A model generated the notes under the pieces. That model saw only the letters and a list, made by a program, of their open reading frames with translations, ran no database searches and had not been told where the DNA came from. Source: Dipteris shenzhenensis (lineage: Eukaryota > Polypodiophyta > Polypodiopsida > Gleicheniales). Taken from it: a stretch of 64,000 nt of DNA. Numbering within the stretch: the stretch's first letter is position 1; each line of letters opens with the position of its first letter. The stretch lies in the NCBI GenBank assembly GCA_047967505.1, contig CM106539.1. One strand, written 5' to 3'. The translations under genes were made by a program, and so were the position numbers. Positions 10,588 through 23,094 of this stretch are shown piece after piece.

Positions 10588-10914
10588 CAATTGAGCATCC
10601 CAAAAGTACCGAACAACTAGGTAGCAAGAAGTATATTGAACAATCAGAAATACGAACAATTGGGCATCCTAGAAGTACCGAACAATTGGGCAACTGGAGT
10701 ACCGAACAACCGAAAATACAACAAGCATATAAGCCATGCACATATGACAAGAGGCAAGCTCGTGTGGATTAGACATAGCTTACATAATCATAGCGGGAAT
10801 GAAATAACAACCTCTTCGCATTTGAAAGTACCGAACAACTGGGAAGACGAGCATCCGAGATTACAAAGAACATCTAGAAGTAACCAAGAAAATGGGCATC
10901 CGGGAACGATGATC

Positions 10915-11420
10915 ACGTCCAAACAAGTACTCAACAGTAATGCTCGTGCCACGTCCAAACGAGTACTTAATAAATAATCAATATGTGCCATGTCTAAATG
11001 AGTACTCAAGAAGTAATCCATATGTGTTCATCTGAAAGACGAACCTTGCCACGTGAAAATGAGTACGCAATATGACCATGTCCAAATGAGTACTTAATAA
11101 GTAATCCATATGTGTCCATCGTGAAAGCCAGATAAATATGTGTCACATCCAAACGAGGACTTAGTAATAATCTATGTACCACATCCAGACGAGTAAATAT
11201 GTGTCACATCCAAATGAGGAGTCAGTAAATAATCCATGTAACACGTCCAGACAAGTACTCAAGTAGTTAGCCATATGCCATGTCCAAATGAGTAGTCAAG
11301 CAATTATCCATATGTGTTCATAAATATTATCAACTGAAAGACGTTGAACCTTGCCACATTCAAACGAGTATGCAATAAGTAATCAATAGATGCCACGGCC
11401 GAGTGAGTACTCAATAAGTC
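10915..11420. repeat. Degenerate short repeats (CACGTCCAAACGAGTACT type)
   Basis: At least ten copies of (CA)CGTCCAAA(C/T)GAGTACT with variable AATAAGTAATCCATATGTG spacers occur at irregular spacing. They look like a degraded minisatellite. No spacer-repeat regularity of a CRISPR kind is present, and the sequence is eukaryotic. Confidence 0.6.
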
Positions 11421-12545
11421 AGCCACAGGTGTTCATCATGAAAGACATATAAGTATACCTCACCACATAAAGGGTGAAATAAAAGTATGCCTTGCTTGAA
11501 CCAATAAGTAAATACATACCATAAGTCATCAATAAGTTAATCAACAAAGAAGGAAAAAATCGTTGGTCTAGCAAGACCTTGCATGCGCTCGTAAATATAG
11601 ATGAGTATGAAAAACAAAGTAGATGTACTCATCTTATAGGTATCAAATGTGCATTTAGTCCATTGGATTGTATCTAGGCATCTGTGCAAACCTGCATGTA
11701 CTCGGAGAAACAACTAAGTGTGATGAAACACAACATATGAGCTCACCTTGGAAATAAACGAGTGCCTTGAAAATGACAAGAAAACATGTAAGAAGCACCT
11801 TCGCATATGTGAAATAACGTATCCAACTCGTATCCAAGAAGTAATGATATCAAAGCTAAATAGAAAAGAAACATTGGAAGAAAACATGTTAGAATGTTAA
11901 CAACATAAAACATTCGGCAAGTCCTTTTCTTTCATAGGATGGACCAACTTATGAAAGTGAAGCTAGTGTTGAATACATGATGAGCAAGTCAAGCAAGATG
12001 TTAGCTTATAAGAGAGAAAGAAACATTAGATCAACATTTTCTTTTGCATATCAAGCACACGTACATGATATTTAGCCTACTCTAGATCAAATACAATGGA
12101 TGGCCTATAGGTATGCTTGATTAATAAAGATGAAAGAGAACCTGCTTTCAAAATCATAAGATAATCGAAAGTAACTCTCACCTTCAAAATAACATAAAAC
12201 ATTTAGGAAATCAAAAGTAAATGATAAGATAATCGAAGAAAATCTAGCCTTCGAAATAATACAAAATATTTTGGAAGCTCCTTTGAATCAATCAGCTCAT
12301 GCTGAAAGTAAAGCTTAATATAGAATATTTGGCAAGTCTCTTTAACCAAGATTTATGAAAACTTGAAGCTGTAGCTAAACTTGCTAGCAAAACATAATAA
12401 TACATGTATTATCATTGTAAATAAAACACCAAGCATATGAATGTAGTGGAATACAAATAATATAACTTTCAAGTAAAATATCAACACTACAAGGCATAGG
12501 CCATTTTCCGACAAAAATACCGATGCTTTTTACATTAATTTTTTT

Positions 12546-12712
12546 TTTTCACGGGCGCAAACGTCACTATAAAAGTCGCTAAAAGCATAAAAAAAGAACC
12601 GTTGCTATAAAGCGTCGCTATATAGCGACGATGATAAACGTTGCTATATAGCGACACTATTAATCATCGCTATATAGCGACACTGGTAAACATCACTATA
12701 TAGCGACGATTA
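12546..12712. repeat. Left subterminal palindrome cluster of element B
   Basis: About five copies of GTCGCTATATAGCGAC or near variants; an exact one is at 12614-12629, extended to CGTCGC...GCGACG. Others are at about 12640, 12665 and 12692, separated by ~10 bp. Confidence 0.9.
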
Positions 12713-13025
12713 ACAGAACTAAAAAAAAAGGGATTAGTGGGGCTAAACAGGGCTTGCTATGGCCCTGTTTAGCCCCACTAATCCTTTTTTTTTTTGTAAT
12801 TACAAAACAAAGTTTTTTTATATCAAAATCTCCCTTGCGAAAAGGGTGATATAAAATCGCTCAAATGAAATGATCGAGCAACAAAAGCATATACATGTCG
12901 AACATATACAACATTGTTTGTTACAAAATTACCCTTTCCAAAGGACGATACAAAATTGCTCAAACGAGCAGATATACAAAATGACATATAGGGCGAAGAA
13001 AATGCTACTACCACTACTACTACTA

Positions 13026-14597
13026 CTACTCATCCGAATCCGAATCGTCCTTGTCTTGTTGGCCTGTTCCTTGGTCCTTGTGAGCTGCGCCTTCTCCTTG
13101 ATCCTCGTCACATGCATCTGATTCGTGGCCCTGGTGATCGCTCGCCTCCGATGATGGGATGCTTGAGCTTTGACCCTAAGAGTGAACCATATAAATTGAA
13201 AATTAGATTGGAACTTAAAGAATAAAACAATTTAAAAAGTGAGATTACAAGTAGGAGTAAACTTATACCGTGCGAGCAGCCACCTCAGCCCAATCGACCG
13301 TCGCTCCCATTGCCTCTTGCTCAATAAACCATGGCTTTGTTCCTATCTGAAATGCACGTTGCATCTCTACATCTGTAGGAAGACGACCCATCGCAGCTTG
13401 CTGTGGATCCAATTTACGAGAGTTAGAGTTAGCTAAAGTGCATGTAAGATGTAGTAAAACAAATAGAACAATACATTAAATGAGAAGAAGTAGACTTACC
13501 ATGGTTGCCTCGAATGCCAACCGTCCGCCTGTACCAAAGTGCGAAGTACCTACGACGTCCAGCCGTCTCTTCGTAGCCCTCCTCTGGCCCTTGAACAACT
13601 CGGGATGGTCCCTATTCTACTTCTTGAAGAACTTCCAATCAACTTTGTCTACCCAGCTGGGTTTAGCCAACCCCTTTGTGATGGAAGTACGCAAGGTTGA
13701 TCTATGATGCTTCAAGACCAAACCCATGCGCTCTCGCATATAATTCTCATTAAACTCCCAATTTGGCAGGTTAGGGTATTTTTGTTTTAATTCATCGATG
13801 ACCGCCTGCTTCTTTTGGTCATCTTGATACTGCCAATCAGTAGCAATGTCACTCTTGAAGTGATGGCTCATCAATCGCCTCATGGTGGCCATCACTTCTT
13901 TGCCCTTTCTATCTTCTATTATCTCTCCGGCAGCTGTGATTTGATAGGAGAGATCCCCTGATGAGTAAGGAGGACTGATGGTAGTAGAGTTAGAAGGAGT
14001 GGAAGCTGTGCGAGCACTTCCGGAGCGAGGAGCAGTAGTGGGAGTAGGAGAGGGCAAGGGACCTGATTGATACTGTGTCTTTGGACCAAGTGGAGACCTG
14101 TAGGAATGTGAGTGTGATGACTCGTCTACATCTCCTGAGTTAGCACAACATAAGCTGCCCTTCCTACTCTTCCTTCCCTTACAAGAGGCATGCGCAGGTG
14201 ATGACCCCTCAGTCGAAGGGGCACGAGGGGACGGTTGGGCAGTACGTCCAGCCGTTGGTATAGGGGAGGGAATTGCTGAGGTCCTCTGAGATAGCAGAGA
14301 GAAGAATCTCACCGCCTCGTCATCGCACATCTGCGCTACAAACTCGTCGGGACTCCCGATAAAGCCATTCACGGTTAGCAAAGGAGTTCCCTGAGGGGTA
14401 GTCGTAGTGCTACGTGGAAGAGGAGTCCGACCAGGGGTAGTCGTAGTGCTAGGTCCGAGAGGAGTCAGACTAGGGGTAGTCCTCGGGGTAGTCGCCTGAG
14501 AGGAATCAAAGTCCTCTTGAGCATATAGATCGTGAGCTCTCCTCCTGTGAGGCTGTCCGTACTCGTCAGATGAGCGATGTGATCGCATGTCTAACAT
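13026..14597 (-). pseudogene. TnpA-like protein (plant Transposase_24 / Ptta-En/Spm type), element B
   Basis: Coding exons on the minus strand: 14597-13500, 13400-13269 and 13175-13026, with GTAAGT and GTATAAG donors and acceptors ending CACAG and CTTAG. All three join in frame, ~459 residues. The N-terminal half is Ser/Thr/Pro-rich. The conserved part starts at GEIIEDRKGKEVMATMRRLM and runs through WEFNENYMRERMGLVLKHH and FFKK. A TAG at 13619-13617 follows FFKK, and the frame then continues as NRDHPELFKGQRR...GTSHFGTGGRLAFEATM, which identifies the family and shows that the stop is secondary. The last exon is acidic and ends DDSDSDE. An upstream acceptor (CT-rich, ending GTTAG just before ACATGCG) suggests that the long low-complexity tract is its first intron. 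In En/Spm, TnpA binds the subterminal repeats; the same role is inferred here. Confidence 0.72.
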
Positions 14598-14639
14598 AGA
14601 CACAAACACGAAAACAAAAAACAAAAAAACAAACATAAG

Positions 14640-17600
14640 CATAGGCATAGCCATAGGCATAGGCAAAGAGGGAGAGAATAGGAAGAAGAGGAAGAGGAAG
14701 AGGAAGAGGAAGAAGAGAAAGAAGAATCTGCAGAAGAGGGAGAGAAGAGGGAAAAGAGAAGGGGGAGGAGAAGAGGAAGAAGAGGGAAAGGAAAGAGGGA
14801 AAGAAGAGGAAGAAGAGGGAAAGGAAGAGGAAGAAGAGGAAGAAGAGGGAGAGAAGAGGAAGAAGAGAGAAATAAGAGGGAAAGCAGAGGGGAAGAGAGG
14901 AGAAGAGAGAAGAAGAGGAAGAAGAGAGAAAGAAGAGAGAATAAGAGAAGGGGGAAAGAGAGAATAAGAGAAGGGAGAAAGAGAACGGAAAGGAAAGAGG
15001 GAAAGAAGAGGAAGAAGAGGGAAAAGAGGAAGTGGATGAGAAGAGCAAGAAGAGGGAAAGGAAAGAGGAAGAAGAGGGAGAGAAGAGGAAGAAGAGAGAA
15101 AGAAGAGAGAAAGACGAGGGAATGGAGAGGGAAAAAGAGGAAAGAGAGAAGAAGAGGAAGAAGAGGGAGAGAAGAGGAAGAAGAGAGAAAGAAGAGAGAT
15201 TAAGAGAAGGGGGAAAGAGAAGGGAAAGGAAAGAGGGAAAGGAAGAGGAAGAAGAGGGAGAGAAGGAGGAAGAAGAAGAAGAGAAATCTGAAGAAGAGGA
15301 AGAGAAGAGGGAAATGAGAGGAGAGGAATCTCTTATGCATGCGCATAAGAGAAGGGGGAAAGAGCAGAGAAGAGGGAAAGGAAAGAGGGAAAAAGAGGGA
15401 AAGAAAGAGAGAAGAAGAGGGAAAGGAAGGAGAGATTGGAAAAGAGGAAACAGGGTGAGAAAGAGAGAAGAAGAGGGAAAGAGAAAAGAGGAAAAAAGAG
15501 ACATATGCTCATGCTTATGCATGAGCATATGTCTACTTCTATTATGCTCATGCATAAGCGTAAGCATTCTTATGCTCATGTTTATGTTTATGCATGAGCA
15601 TAAGAGAAGGGAGAAAGAGAGAAGAAGAGGAAAGGAAAGAGGGAAAAAGAGGGAAAGAAAGAGAGAAGAAGAGGGAAAGGAAGGAGAGATTGGAAAAGAG
15701 AAAAGAGGGAGAGAAAGAGAGAAGGGGGAAAGAGAGAATAAGAGAAGGGGGAAAAAAGAGACATATGCTCATGCTTATGCATGAGCATATGTCTACTTCT
15801 GTTATGCTCATGCATAAGCATAAGCATGAGCATATGTCTCCTTTTCTTATGCTCATGCTTATGCATAAGCATAAGCATAAGCATATGCTCATGCTTATGC
15901 TTATGCTTGAGCATAACAGAAGGGGAAAAGAGAGAATAAGAGGGAAAGGAAAGAGGGAAAGGAAAGAGAGAAGAAGAGGGAATGAAAAAAGAGACATATG
16001 CTCATGCTTATGCATGAGCATATGTCTACATCTCTTATGCTCATGAATAAGCATAAGCATTCTTATGCTCATGCTTATGTTTATGCATGAGCATAAGAGA
16101 AAGGGGAAAGAGAGAAGAAGAGGCAAAGGAAAGAGAGAAAAAGAGGGAAAGAAAGAGAGAAGAAGAGGGAAAGGAAGGAGAGATTGGAAAAGAGGAAAGA
16201 GGGAGAGAAACTCGGGGGATCACTATGTATAAACCCTCTATATCACATGCGTTCAAGGCCTATATTTAAAGTTCCTTATCTGTAAAAAATTTCATTAATA
16301 AAATGTACCCCTTTTCTATACAAATATGTAAATTTTTTCCAAAACTATTTTAAATAGTCCCTTATGTATATTTATTTCTGTAAATTTTAGAAATAAAAAA
16401 AATCCTTCTGTTGAACTCACGTGATAGGGATACATATGATGAGTGACCCCCCCGAGGAGAGAAAGAGAGAAGGGGGAAAAAAGAGACATATGCTCATGCT
16501 TATGCATGAGCATATGTCTACTTCTCTTATGCTCATGCATAAGCATAAGCATGAGCATATGTCTCCTTTTCTTATGCTCATGCTTATGCTTAAGCATAAG
16601 CATAAGAGAAGGGGGAAAGAGAGAATAAGAGGGAAAGGTATGCTCATGCTTATGCTTAAGTATAAGCATAAGAGAAGGGGGAAAGAGAGAATAAGAGGGA
16701 AAGGAAAGAGAGAAGAAGAGGGAACGAGAAAAGAGGAAAAAAGAGACATATGCTCATGCTTATGCATGAGCATATGTCTACTTCTCTTATGCTCATGCAT
16801 AAGCATAAGCATTCTTATACTCATGCTTATGTTTATGCATAAGCATAAGAGAAGGGGGAAAGAGAGAAGAAGAGGGAAAGGAAAGAGGGAAAAAGAGGGA
16901 AAGAAAGAGAGAAGAAGAAGGAAAGGAAGGAGAGATTGGAAAAGAGGAAAGAGGGAGAGAAAGAGAGAAGAAGGGGGAATGAGAAAAGAGGAAAAAAGAG
17001 ACATATGCTCATGCTTATGCATGAGCATATGTCTACTTCTCTTATGCTAATGCATAAGCATAAGCATGAGCATATGTCTCCTTTTCTTATGCTCATGCAT
17101 ATGCTTATGCATAAGCATAAGCATATGCTCATGCTTATGCTCATGCATGAGCATAAGAGAAGGGGGAAAGAGAGAATAAGAGGGAAAGGAAAGAGGGAAA
17201 AGAGGGGGAAAAGAGGAGAAGACAGATTCGAAAAGAGGAAAGAGGGAGAGAAAGAGAGGAGGAGAGGGAAAGAGAAAAGAGGAAAAAAGAGACATATGCT
17301 CATGCTTATGCATGAGCATATGTCTACTTCTCTTATGCTCATGCATAAGCATAAGCATGAGCATATGTCTCCTTCTCTTATGCTCATGCTTATGCATAAG
17401 CATGAGCATAAGAGAAGGGGGAAAGAGAGAATAAGAGGGAAAGGAAAGAGGAAAAGGAATGCTTATGCTTATGCATGAGCATAAGAGAAGGGGGAAAGAG
17501 AGAATAAGAGGGAAAGGAAAGAGGGAAAAGAGGGGGAAAAGAGAGAAAAGAGGGGGAAAAGAGGAGAAGAGAGATTGGAAAAGAGGAAAGAGGGAGGGAA

Positions 17601-18190
17601 AGAGAGAAGGAGAGGGAAAGAGAAAAGACAAAAAAAGAGACATATGCTCATGCTTATGCATGAGCATATGTCTACTTCTCTTATGCTCATGCATAAGCAT
17701 AAGCATGAGAATATGTCTCCTGCATAAGCATAAGCATAAGCATATGCTCATGCTTATGCTTATGCATGAGCATAAGAGAAGAGGGAAGGAGAGAATAAGA
17801 GGGAAAGGAAAGAGGGAAAAGAGGGAGAAAAGAGGAGAAGAGAGATTGGAAAAGAAGAAAGAGGGAGAGAAAAAGAGAAGGAGAGGGAAAGAGAAAAGAG
17901 GAAAAAAGAGACATATGCTCATGCTTATGCATGAGCATATGTCTACTTCTCTTATGCTCATGCATAAGCATAAGCATGAGCATATGTCTCCTTCTCTTAT
18001 GCTCATGCTTATGTTTATGCATGAGCATAAGAGAAGGGGGAAAGAGAGAAGAAGAGGGAAAGGAAAGAGGGAAACAGAGGGAAAGAAAGAGAGAAGAAGA
18101 GGAAAAGGAAAGAGGGAAAAAGAGGAGAAAATAGATTGAAGGAGGGAAGAAGGAAAGAGATTGAGGGGAAGAGAGGGCTCCTATGCCCAT
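14640..18190 (+). repeat. Purine-rich tract with hairpin satellite, copy 1
   Basis: About 3.5 kb of GGAAGAAGAGGAAGAG-type purine sequence. From ~15490 on, it is punctuated by ATGCTCATGC/GCATAAGC blocks. The typical block AGACATATGCTCATGC-TTAT-GCATGAGCATATGTCT (for example 16744-16779) is a perfect 16 bp stem with a 4 nt loop. It recurs near 15498, 15761, 15990, 16486, 16744, 16998, 17289, 17638 and 17908, roughly every 250-350 bp. Open frames of up to 300+ codons on both strands are by-products of the composition. The tract probably lies in the first intron of the TnpA-like gene. Confidence 0.9.
16211..16456. mobile_element. MITE family 1, copy 2 (246 bp)
   Basis: Left end CTCGGGGGATCAC and right end GTGACCCCCCCGAG, with an exact 8 bp duplication GAGAGAAA at 16203-16210 and 16457-16464. 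It is inserted in the purine-rich tract of duplication copy 1 and is absent from the same place in copy 2, so it arrived after the duplication or was lost by repeat contraction. Confidence 0.92.
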
Positions 18191-18263
18191 CACTGCAGCT
18201 AACGCTTAAGGCGGGCAATGCAAATAACAAAAATAATAAATGTAAAAAAGAGGAAGCACTTAC

Positions 18264-18301
18264 CTGAAACAGTATGTCCTGCTCGATGTTGTAGACTGGC
18301 C
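18264..18301 (-). other. Small 5' exon of the TnpA-like gene (copy 1)
   Basis: A 38-nt segment bounded on the minus strand by TTTTGTAG and GTAAGT. The equivalent in duplication copy 2 is near 22306-22343, and in element A at 7641-7675. A further upstream exon is suggested by CTTCAAGAG followed by GTGAGTTT at about 18590. These look like leader exons that lead into the low-complexity intron. Confidence 0.6.
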
Positions 18302-18811
18302 CTACAAAAGAGAGGAAACATACCATTTTTCAAATAAGATGTTAGAGGAAGGAGGAGATTACAAAAGTAACTTCTTGAAAGAAGGAGATTGAGGAGACAA
18401 GGAGAAAGAGAAGGAAAAGAAATAGAGAAAAGAGATGAGTCTTCTTTGTTTCTTGAAATCTCATTTTTTGTTTCAATCCTTTGAAAACAAGCATGAAAAC
18501 TAGTTTACAGGTTTAGCAATACAAGGAGAAGCACTCACAAAACTAAAGCTAGCAAACAAATAACCTACATTGTTGAAACAAACTCACCTCTTGAAGAACT
18601 TCCTTTCAAGAAACCAAAGAGGGAAAACGGTAGAGAGGGAGTACAAGAGCTAGGAGAAGGGTGAGGAGTGGAGAATAGAGTGGGACGTTGCCAGAAATAG
18701 GTGGGAGGTCGTCGAAAATAGGTGGGAGGAGAGATTGCCTTGGTTACTTGAGAGATTAGAGAAGGGGATAAAGAAAGCACCGCACGATGGGAGTCTCAAG
18801 TTTTAATGCAC

Positions 18812-18925
18812 AGCGTCGCTATATAGTGACGCTTTTCCATCGCTATATAGCGACGTTTTTAATTAAAAACGTCGCTATATAGCGACGGAACAGAGCAAAA
18901 AGTCGCTATATAGTGACGCTTAAAG
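18812..18925. repeat. Central palindrome cluster of element B, copy 1
   Basis: Four copies of GTCGCTATATAGCGAC or near variants; an exact copy is at 18871-18886. The cluster is ~100 bp upstream of the transposase ATG (19023, plus) and upstream of the TnpA-like leader exons (minus), so both genes diverge from it. The core GCTATATAGC is itself TATA-like on both strands. Confidence 0.9.
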
Positions 18926-19022
18926 TCACTTTTTGTTGTAGCATGAAGGGAAGCTCATAGATGCTATTTTATAACTGTTAATATCTCTTCTTGCAACTTA
19001 TGTTGTGATTTTATAAGTGTAG

Positions 19023-19401
19023 ATGGAAGGGATGAGTGGAAGCTCGTCAGATAATGGGTCAATGCCTGGGAGCACAAAGTGGCTTACAAAGAGGTTATAC
19101 TATCATTGCACTCATTGCAAGCGAGAAGTACGACATCAACATCGTATTATCATGCGCCACTTGCAGATGTATGGGGAGGAGCCCGAACCAGTACCTACCA
19201 TTGGTGTTGCATGTGTTGATGGACCATCAGTAAGTCAAAGCTATTTAAGTTCGCAGTCTTATTGTATACCAGGAAATACAAGATCTTATATTTACACGAA
19301 ATCTTAAAACAGGATGAGGGTGACGAGGGTATGCATATACCTTCTCACTTTCAGCAAGACTATAGTCTCCCAAATGATGACGAGGGTATGGTCGACATGA
19401 T
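19023..19401 (+). pseudogene. Duplicate 5' end of the TNP2 transposase gene (element B, copy 1)
   Basis: Exon 1 starts MEGMSGSSSDN and holds the zinc-finger-like CTHCKREVRHQ...MRHL. A GTAAGT donor follows at 19230, an acceptor ACAG near 19312, and exon 2 starts DEGDEGMHIPSH. The gene is cut at 19401 by the duplication breakpoint. Against the full-length copy's exon 1 (23095-23301), 16 of 207 bases differ, 15 of them transitions. Confidence 0.85.
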
Positions 19402-19499
19402 CGTGAGCTCTCCTACGAGGCTGTCCGTACTCATCGGATGAGCGACGTGATCGCATGCCTAACATAGACACAAACACAAAAACAAAAAACAAAAAAATA

Positions 19500-22215
19500 A
19501 ACATAAGCATAGGCATAGGCATAGGCAAAGAGGGAGAGAAGAGGAAGAAGAGGAAGAGGAAGAGGAAGAAGAGGAAGAGGAATCTAAAGAAGAGGGAGAG
19601 AAGAGGGAAAAGAGAAGGGGGAGGAGAAGAGGAAGAAGAGGGAAAGGAAAGAGGGAAAGAAGAGGAAGAAGAGGGAAAGGAAGAGGAAGAAGAGGAAGAA
19701 GAGGGAGAGAAGAGGAAGAAGAGAGAAAGAATAGAGAAAGAAGAGGGAAAGTAGAGGGGAAGAGAGGAGAAGAGAGAAGAAGAGGAAGAAGAGAGAAAGA
19801 AGAGAGAATAAGAGAAGGGGGAAAGAGAGAATAAGAGAAGGGAGAAAGAGAACAGAAAGGAAAGAGGGAAAGAAGAGCAAGAAGAGGGAAAAGAGGAAGT
19901 GGACGAGAAGAGGAAGAAGAGGTAAAGGAAAGAGGAACAAGAGGGAGAGAAGAGGAAGAAGAGAGAAAGAAGAGAGAAAGAAGAGGGAATGGAGATGGAA
20001 AAAGAGGAGAAGAGAGAAGAAGAGGAAGAAGAGAGAAAGAAGAGAGAATAAGAGAAGGGGGAAAGAGAAGGGAAAGGAAAGAGGGAAAGGAAGAGGAAGA
20101 AGAGGGAGAGAAGGAGGAAGAAGAGGAAGAGGAATCTGAAGAAGAGGAAGAGAAGAAGGAAATGAGAGAAGAGGAATCTCTTATGCATGAGCATAAGAGA
20201 AGGGGGAAAGAGGAGAGAAGAGGGAAAGGAAAGAGGGAAAGAAAGAGAGAAGAAGAGGGAAAGAGAAAAGAGGAAAAAAGAGACATATGCTCATGCTTAT
20301 GCATGAGCATATGTCTACTTCTATTATGCTCATGCATAAGCATAAGCAATCTTATGCTCATGCTTATGTTTATGCATGAGCATAAGAGAAGGGGGAACGA
20401 GAGAAGAAGAGGAAAGGAAAGAGGGAAAAAGAGGGAAAGAAAGAGAGAAGAAGAGTTAAAGGAAGGAGAGATTGGAAAAGAGAAAAGAGGGAGAGAAAGA
20501 GAGAAGAGGGAAAGAGAGAATACGAGAAGGGGGAAAAAAGAGACATGCTCATTCTTATGCATGAGCATATGTTTACTTCTCTTATGCTCATGCATAAGCA
20601 TAAGCATGAGCATATGTCTCCTTTTCTTATGCTCATGCTTATGCATAAGCATATGCTCATGCTTATGCTTATGCTTGAGCATAAGAGAAGGGGGAAAGAG
20701 AGAATAAGAGGGAAAGGAAAGAGAGAAGAAGAGGGAAACAGAAAAGAGGAAAAAAGAGACATATGCTCATGCTTATGCATGAGCATATATCTACTTCTCT
20801 TATGCTCATGCATAAGCATAAGCATTCTTATGCTCATGCTTATGTTTATGCATGAGCATAAGAGAAGGGGGAAAGAGAGAAGAAGAGGCAAAGGAAAGAG
20901 GGAAAAAGAGGGAAAGAAAGAGAGAAGAAGAGGGAAAGGAAGGAGAGATTGGAAAAGAGGAAAGAGGGAGAAAAAGAGAGAAGAAGGGGGAATGAGAAAA
21001 GAGGAAAAAAGATACATATGCTCATGCTTATGCATGAGCATATGTCTACTTCTCTTAAGCTCATGCATAAGCATAAGCATGAGCATATGTCTCCTTTTCT
21101 TATGCTCATGCTTATGCATAAGCATAAGCATAAGCATATGCTCATGCTTATGCTTATGCATGAGCATAAGAGAAGGGGGAAAGAGAGAATAAGAGGGAAA
21201 GGAAAGAGGGAAAAGAGGGGGAAAAGAGGAGAAGAGAGATTGGAAAAGAGGAAAGAGGGAGAGAAAGAGAGAAGGAGAGGGAAAGAGAAAAGAGGAAAAA
21301 AGAGACATATGCTCATGCTTATCCATGAGCATATGTCTACTTCTCTTATGCTCATGCATAAGCATAAGCATGAGCATATGTCTCCTTCTCTTATGCTCAT
21401 GCTTATCCATAAGCATGAGCATAAGAGAAGGGGGAAAGAGAGAATAAGACGGAAGGGAAAGAGGGAAAAGAATGCTTATGCTTATGCATGAGCATAAGAG
21501 AAGGGGGAAAGAGAGAATAAGAGGGAAAGGAAAGAGGGAAAAGAGGGGGAAAAGAGGAGAAGAGAGATTGGAAAAGAGGAAAGAGGAAGGCAAAGAGAGA
21601 AGGAGAGGGAAAGAGAAAAGAGTAAAAAAGAGACATATGCTCATGCTTATGCATGAGCATATGTCTACTTCTCTTATGCTCATGCATAAGCATAAGCATG
21701 AGCATATGTCTCCTTCTCTTATGCTCATGTTTATGCATAAGCATAAGCATAAGCATAAACATATGCTCATGCTTATGCTTATGCATGAGCATAAGAGAAG
21801 GGGGAAAGAGAGAATAAGAGGGAAACGAAAGAGGGAAAAGAGGGGGAAAAGAGGAGAAGAGAGATTGGAAAAGAGGAAAGAGGGAGAGAAAGAGAGAAGG
21901 AGAGGGAAAGAGAAAAGAGGAAAAAAGAGACATATGCTCATGCTTATGCATGAGCATATGTCTACTTCTCTTATGCTCATGCATAAGCATAAGCATGAGC
22001 ATATGTCTCCTTCTCTTATGCTCATGCTTATGCTCATGCTTATGTTTATGCATGAGCATAAGAGAAGGGGGAAAGAGAGAAGAAGAGGGAAAGGAAAGAG
22101 GGAAAAAGAGGGAAAGAAAGAGAGAAGAAGAGGAAAAGAAAAGAGGGAAAAAGAGGAAATAGATTGAAGGAGGAAAGAAGGAAAGAGATTGAGGGGAAGA
22201 GAGGGTTCCTACGCC
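19500..22215 (+). repeat. Purine-rich tract with hairpin satellite, copy 2
   Basis: Same composition and hairpin block as copy 1; blocks start near 20279, 20545, 20757, 21012, 21303, 21632 and 21924. A 555-codon minus-strand open frame (20370-22037) and others are products of the repeat and are not called as genes. Confidence 0.9.
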
Positions 22216-22849
22216 CATCACTGCAGCTAGCACTTAAGGCGCTAGCTGCAGGCCAATGCAAATAACAAAAATAATAAATGGAAAAAAGAGGAAGCACTTA
22301 CTTGAAATAGTATGTCCCGCTCAATGTTGTGGACTGGCCCTACAAAAGAGAGGAAACATACCATTTTTCAAATAAGATGTTAGAGGAAGGAGGAGATTAC
22401 AAAAGTAACTTCTTGAAAGGAGGAGATTGAGGAGACAAGGAGAAAGAGAAGGAAGAGAAATACAGAAAAGAGGTGAGTTTTCTTTGTTTCTTGAAATCTC
22501 ATTTTTTGTTTCAATGCTTTGAAAACAAGCATGAAAACTAGTTTACAGGTTTAGCAATACAAGGAGAAGCACTCACAAAACTAAAGCTAACAAACAAATA
22601 ACCTACATTGTTGAAACAAACTCCCCTTTTGAAGAACTTCCTTTCAAGAAACTAAAGAGGGAAAAGGGTAGAGAGGGAGTACAAGAGTTAGGAGAAGGGT
22701 GAGGAGTGGAGAATAGAGTGGGAGGTTGTCGGAAATTGGTAGGAGGTTGTCGAAAATAGGTGGGAGGAGAGATTTCCTTGGTTACTTGAGAGATTAGAGA
22801 AGGGGATAAAGAAAGCGCCCCGCGATGGGAGTCTCAAGTTTTAACGCAC

Positions 22850-22995
22850 AACGTCGCTATATAGCGACGCTTTTCCATCGCTATATAGCGATTATCGCTA
22901 TATAGCGATTATCGCTTTATAGCGATGTTTTTAATGAAAAACGTCGCTATATAGCAATGGAACAGAGCAAAAAGTTGCTATATAGCGATGCTTAA
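22850..22995. repeat. Central palindrome cluster of element B, copy 2
   Basis: Five or six copies of the GTCGCTATATAGCGAC motif; an exact one is at 22853-22868, with two ATCGCTATATAGCGAT variants near 22877 and 22893 and degraded ones after. It lies ~100 bp upstream of the transposase ATG at 23095. Confidence 0.9.
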
Positions 22996-23094
22996 AGTCA
23001 CTTTTTGTTGTACCATGAAGGGAAGCTCATAGATGCTATTTTATAAGTGTTAATATCTCTTCTTGCAACTTATGTTGTGATTTTATAAGTGTAG

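Larger units (their letters stand above)
9710..12484. other. Decayed non-coding retroelement interior
   Basis: No gene can be supported. The region is AT-rich with many short degenerate repeats: GATACAGTGCAAA-type phrases at 9830-9960, a two-copy 152 bp tandem repeat at 10284-10587, CCGAACAATTGGGCATCC-type phrases at 10570-10860, and GTCCAAATGAGTACT-type phrases at 10915-11420. It may be the non-coding part of the LTR element whose edge lies at 9696. Element B is inserted at 12484. Confidence 0.4.
14531..19401. repeat. Tandem duplication in element B, copy 1 (4.87 kb)
   Basis: Begins at CGTGAGCTCTCCT in the TnpA-like gene and ends inside transposase exon 2 at GTCGACATGAT, where the next copy starts. 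It carries the TnpA 5' sequence, the purine-rich tract, small leader exons, the palindrome cluster and transposase exon 1. The junction shares GAT with both parent sites. It is longer than copy 2 partly because of a MITE at 16211-16456 and different repeat numbers. Confidence 0.9.

Noticed and set aside
12718-12797. Inverted repeat around GGGCTAAACAGGGC as an independent MITE
   Set aside because: The same structure is found at the equivalent position in element A (9282-9355), so it belongs to the CACTA end.
20370-22037. 555-codon minus-strand open frame and similar long frames (14566-15579, 17047-18006, 19459-20682)
   Set aside because: They lie wholly in the purine-rich hairpin tract, are open in several frames at once, and encode only repeats of the tract (Leu/Ser/Phe or His/Met blocks).
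14640-22215. CRISPR-like regular repeats
   Set aside because: The repeated unit is an AT-rich hairpin with low-complexity spacers of variable length in eukaryotic DNA; the spacers are not unique and there are no cas genes.
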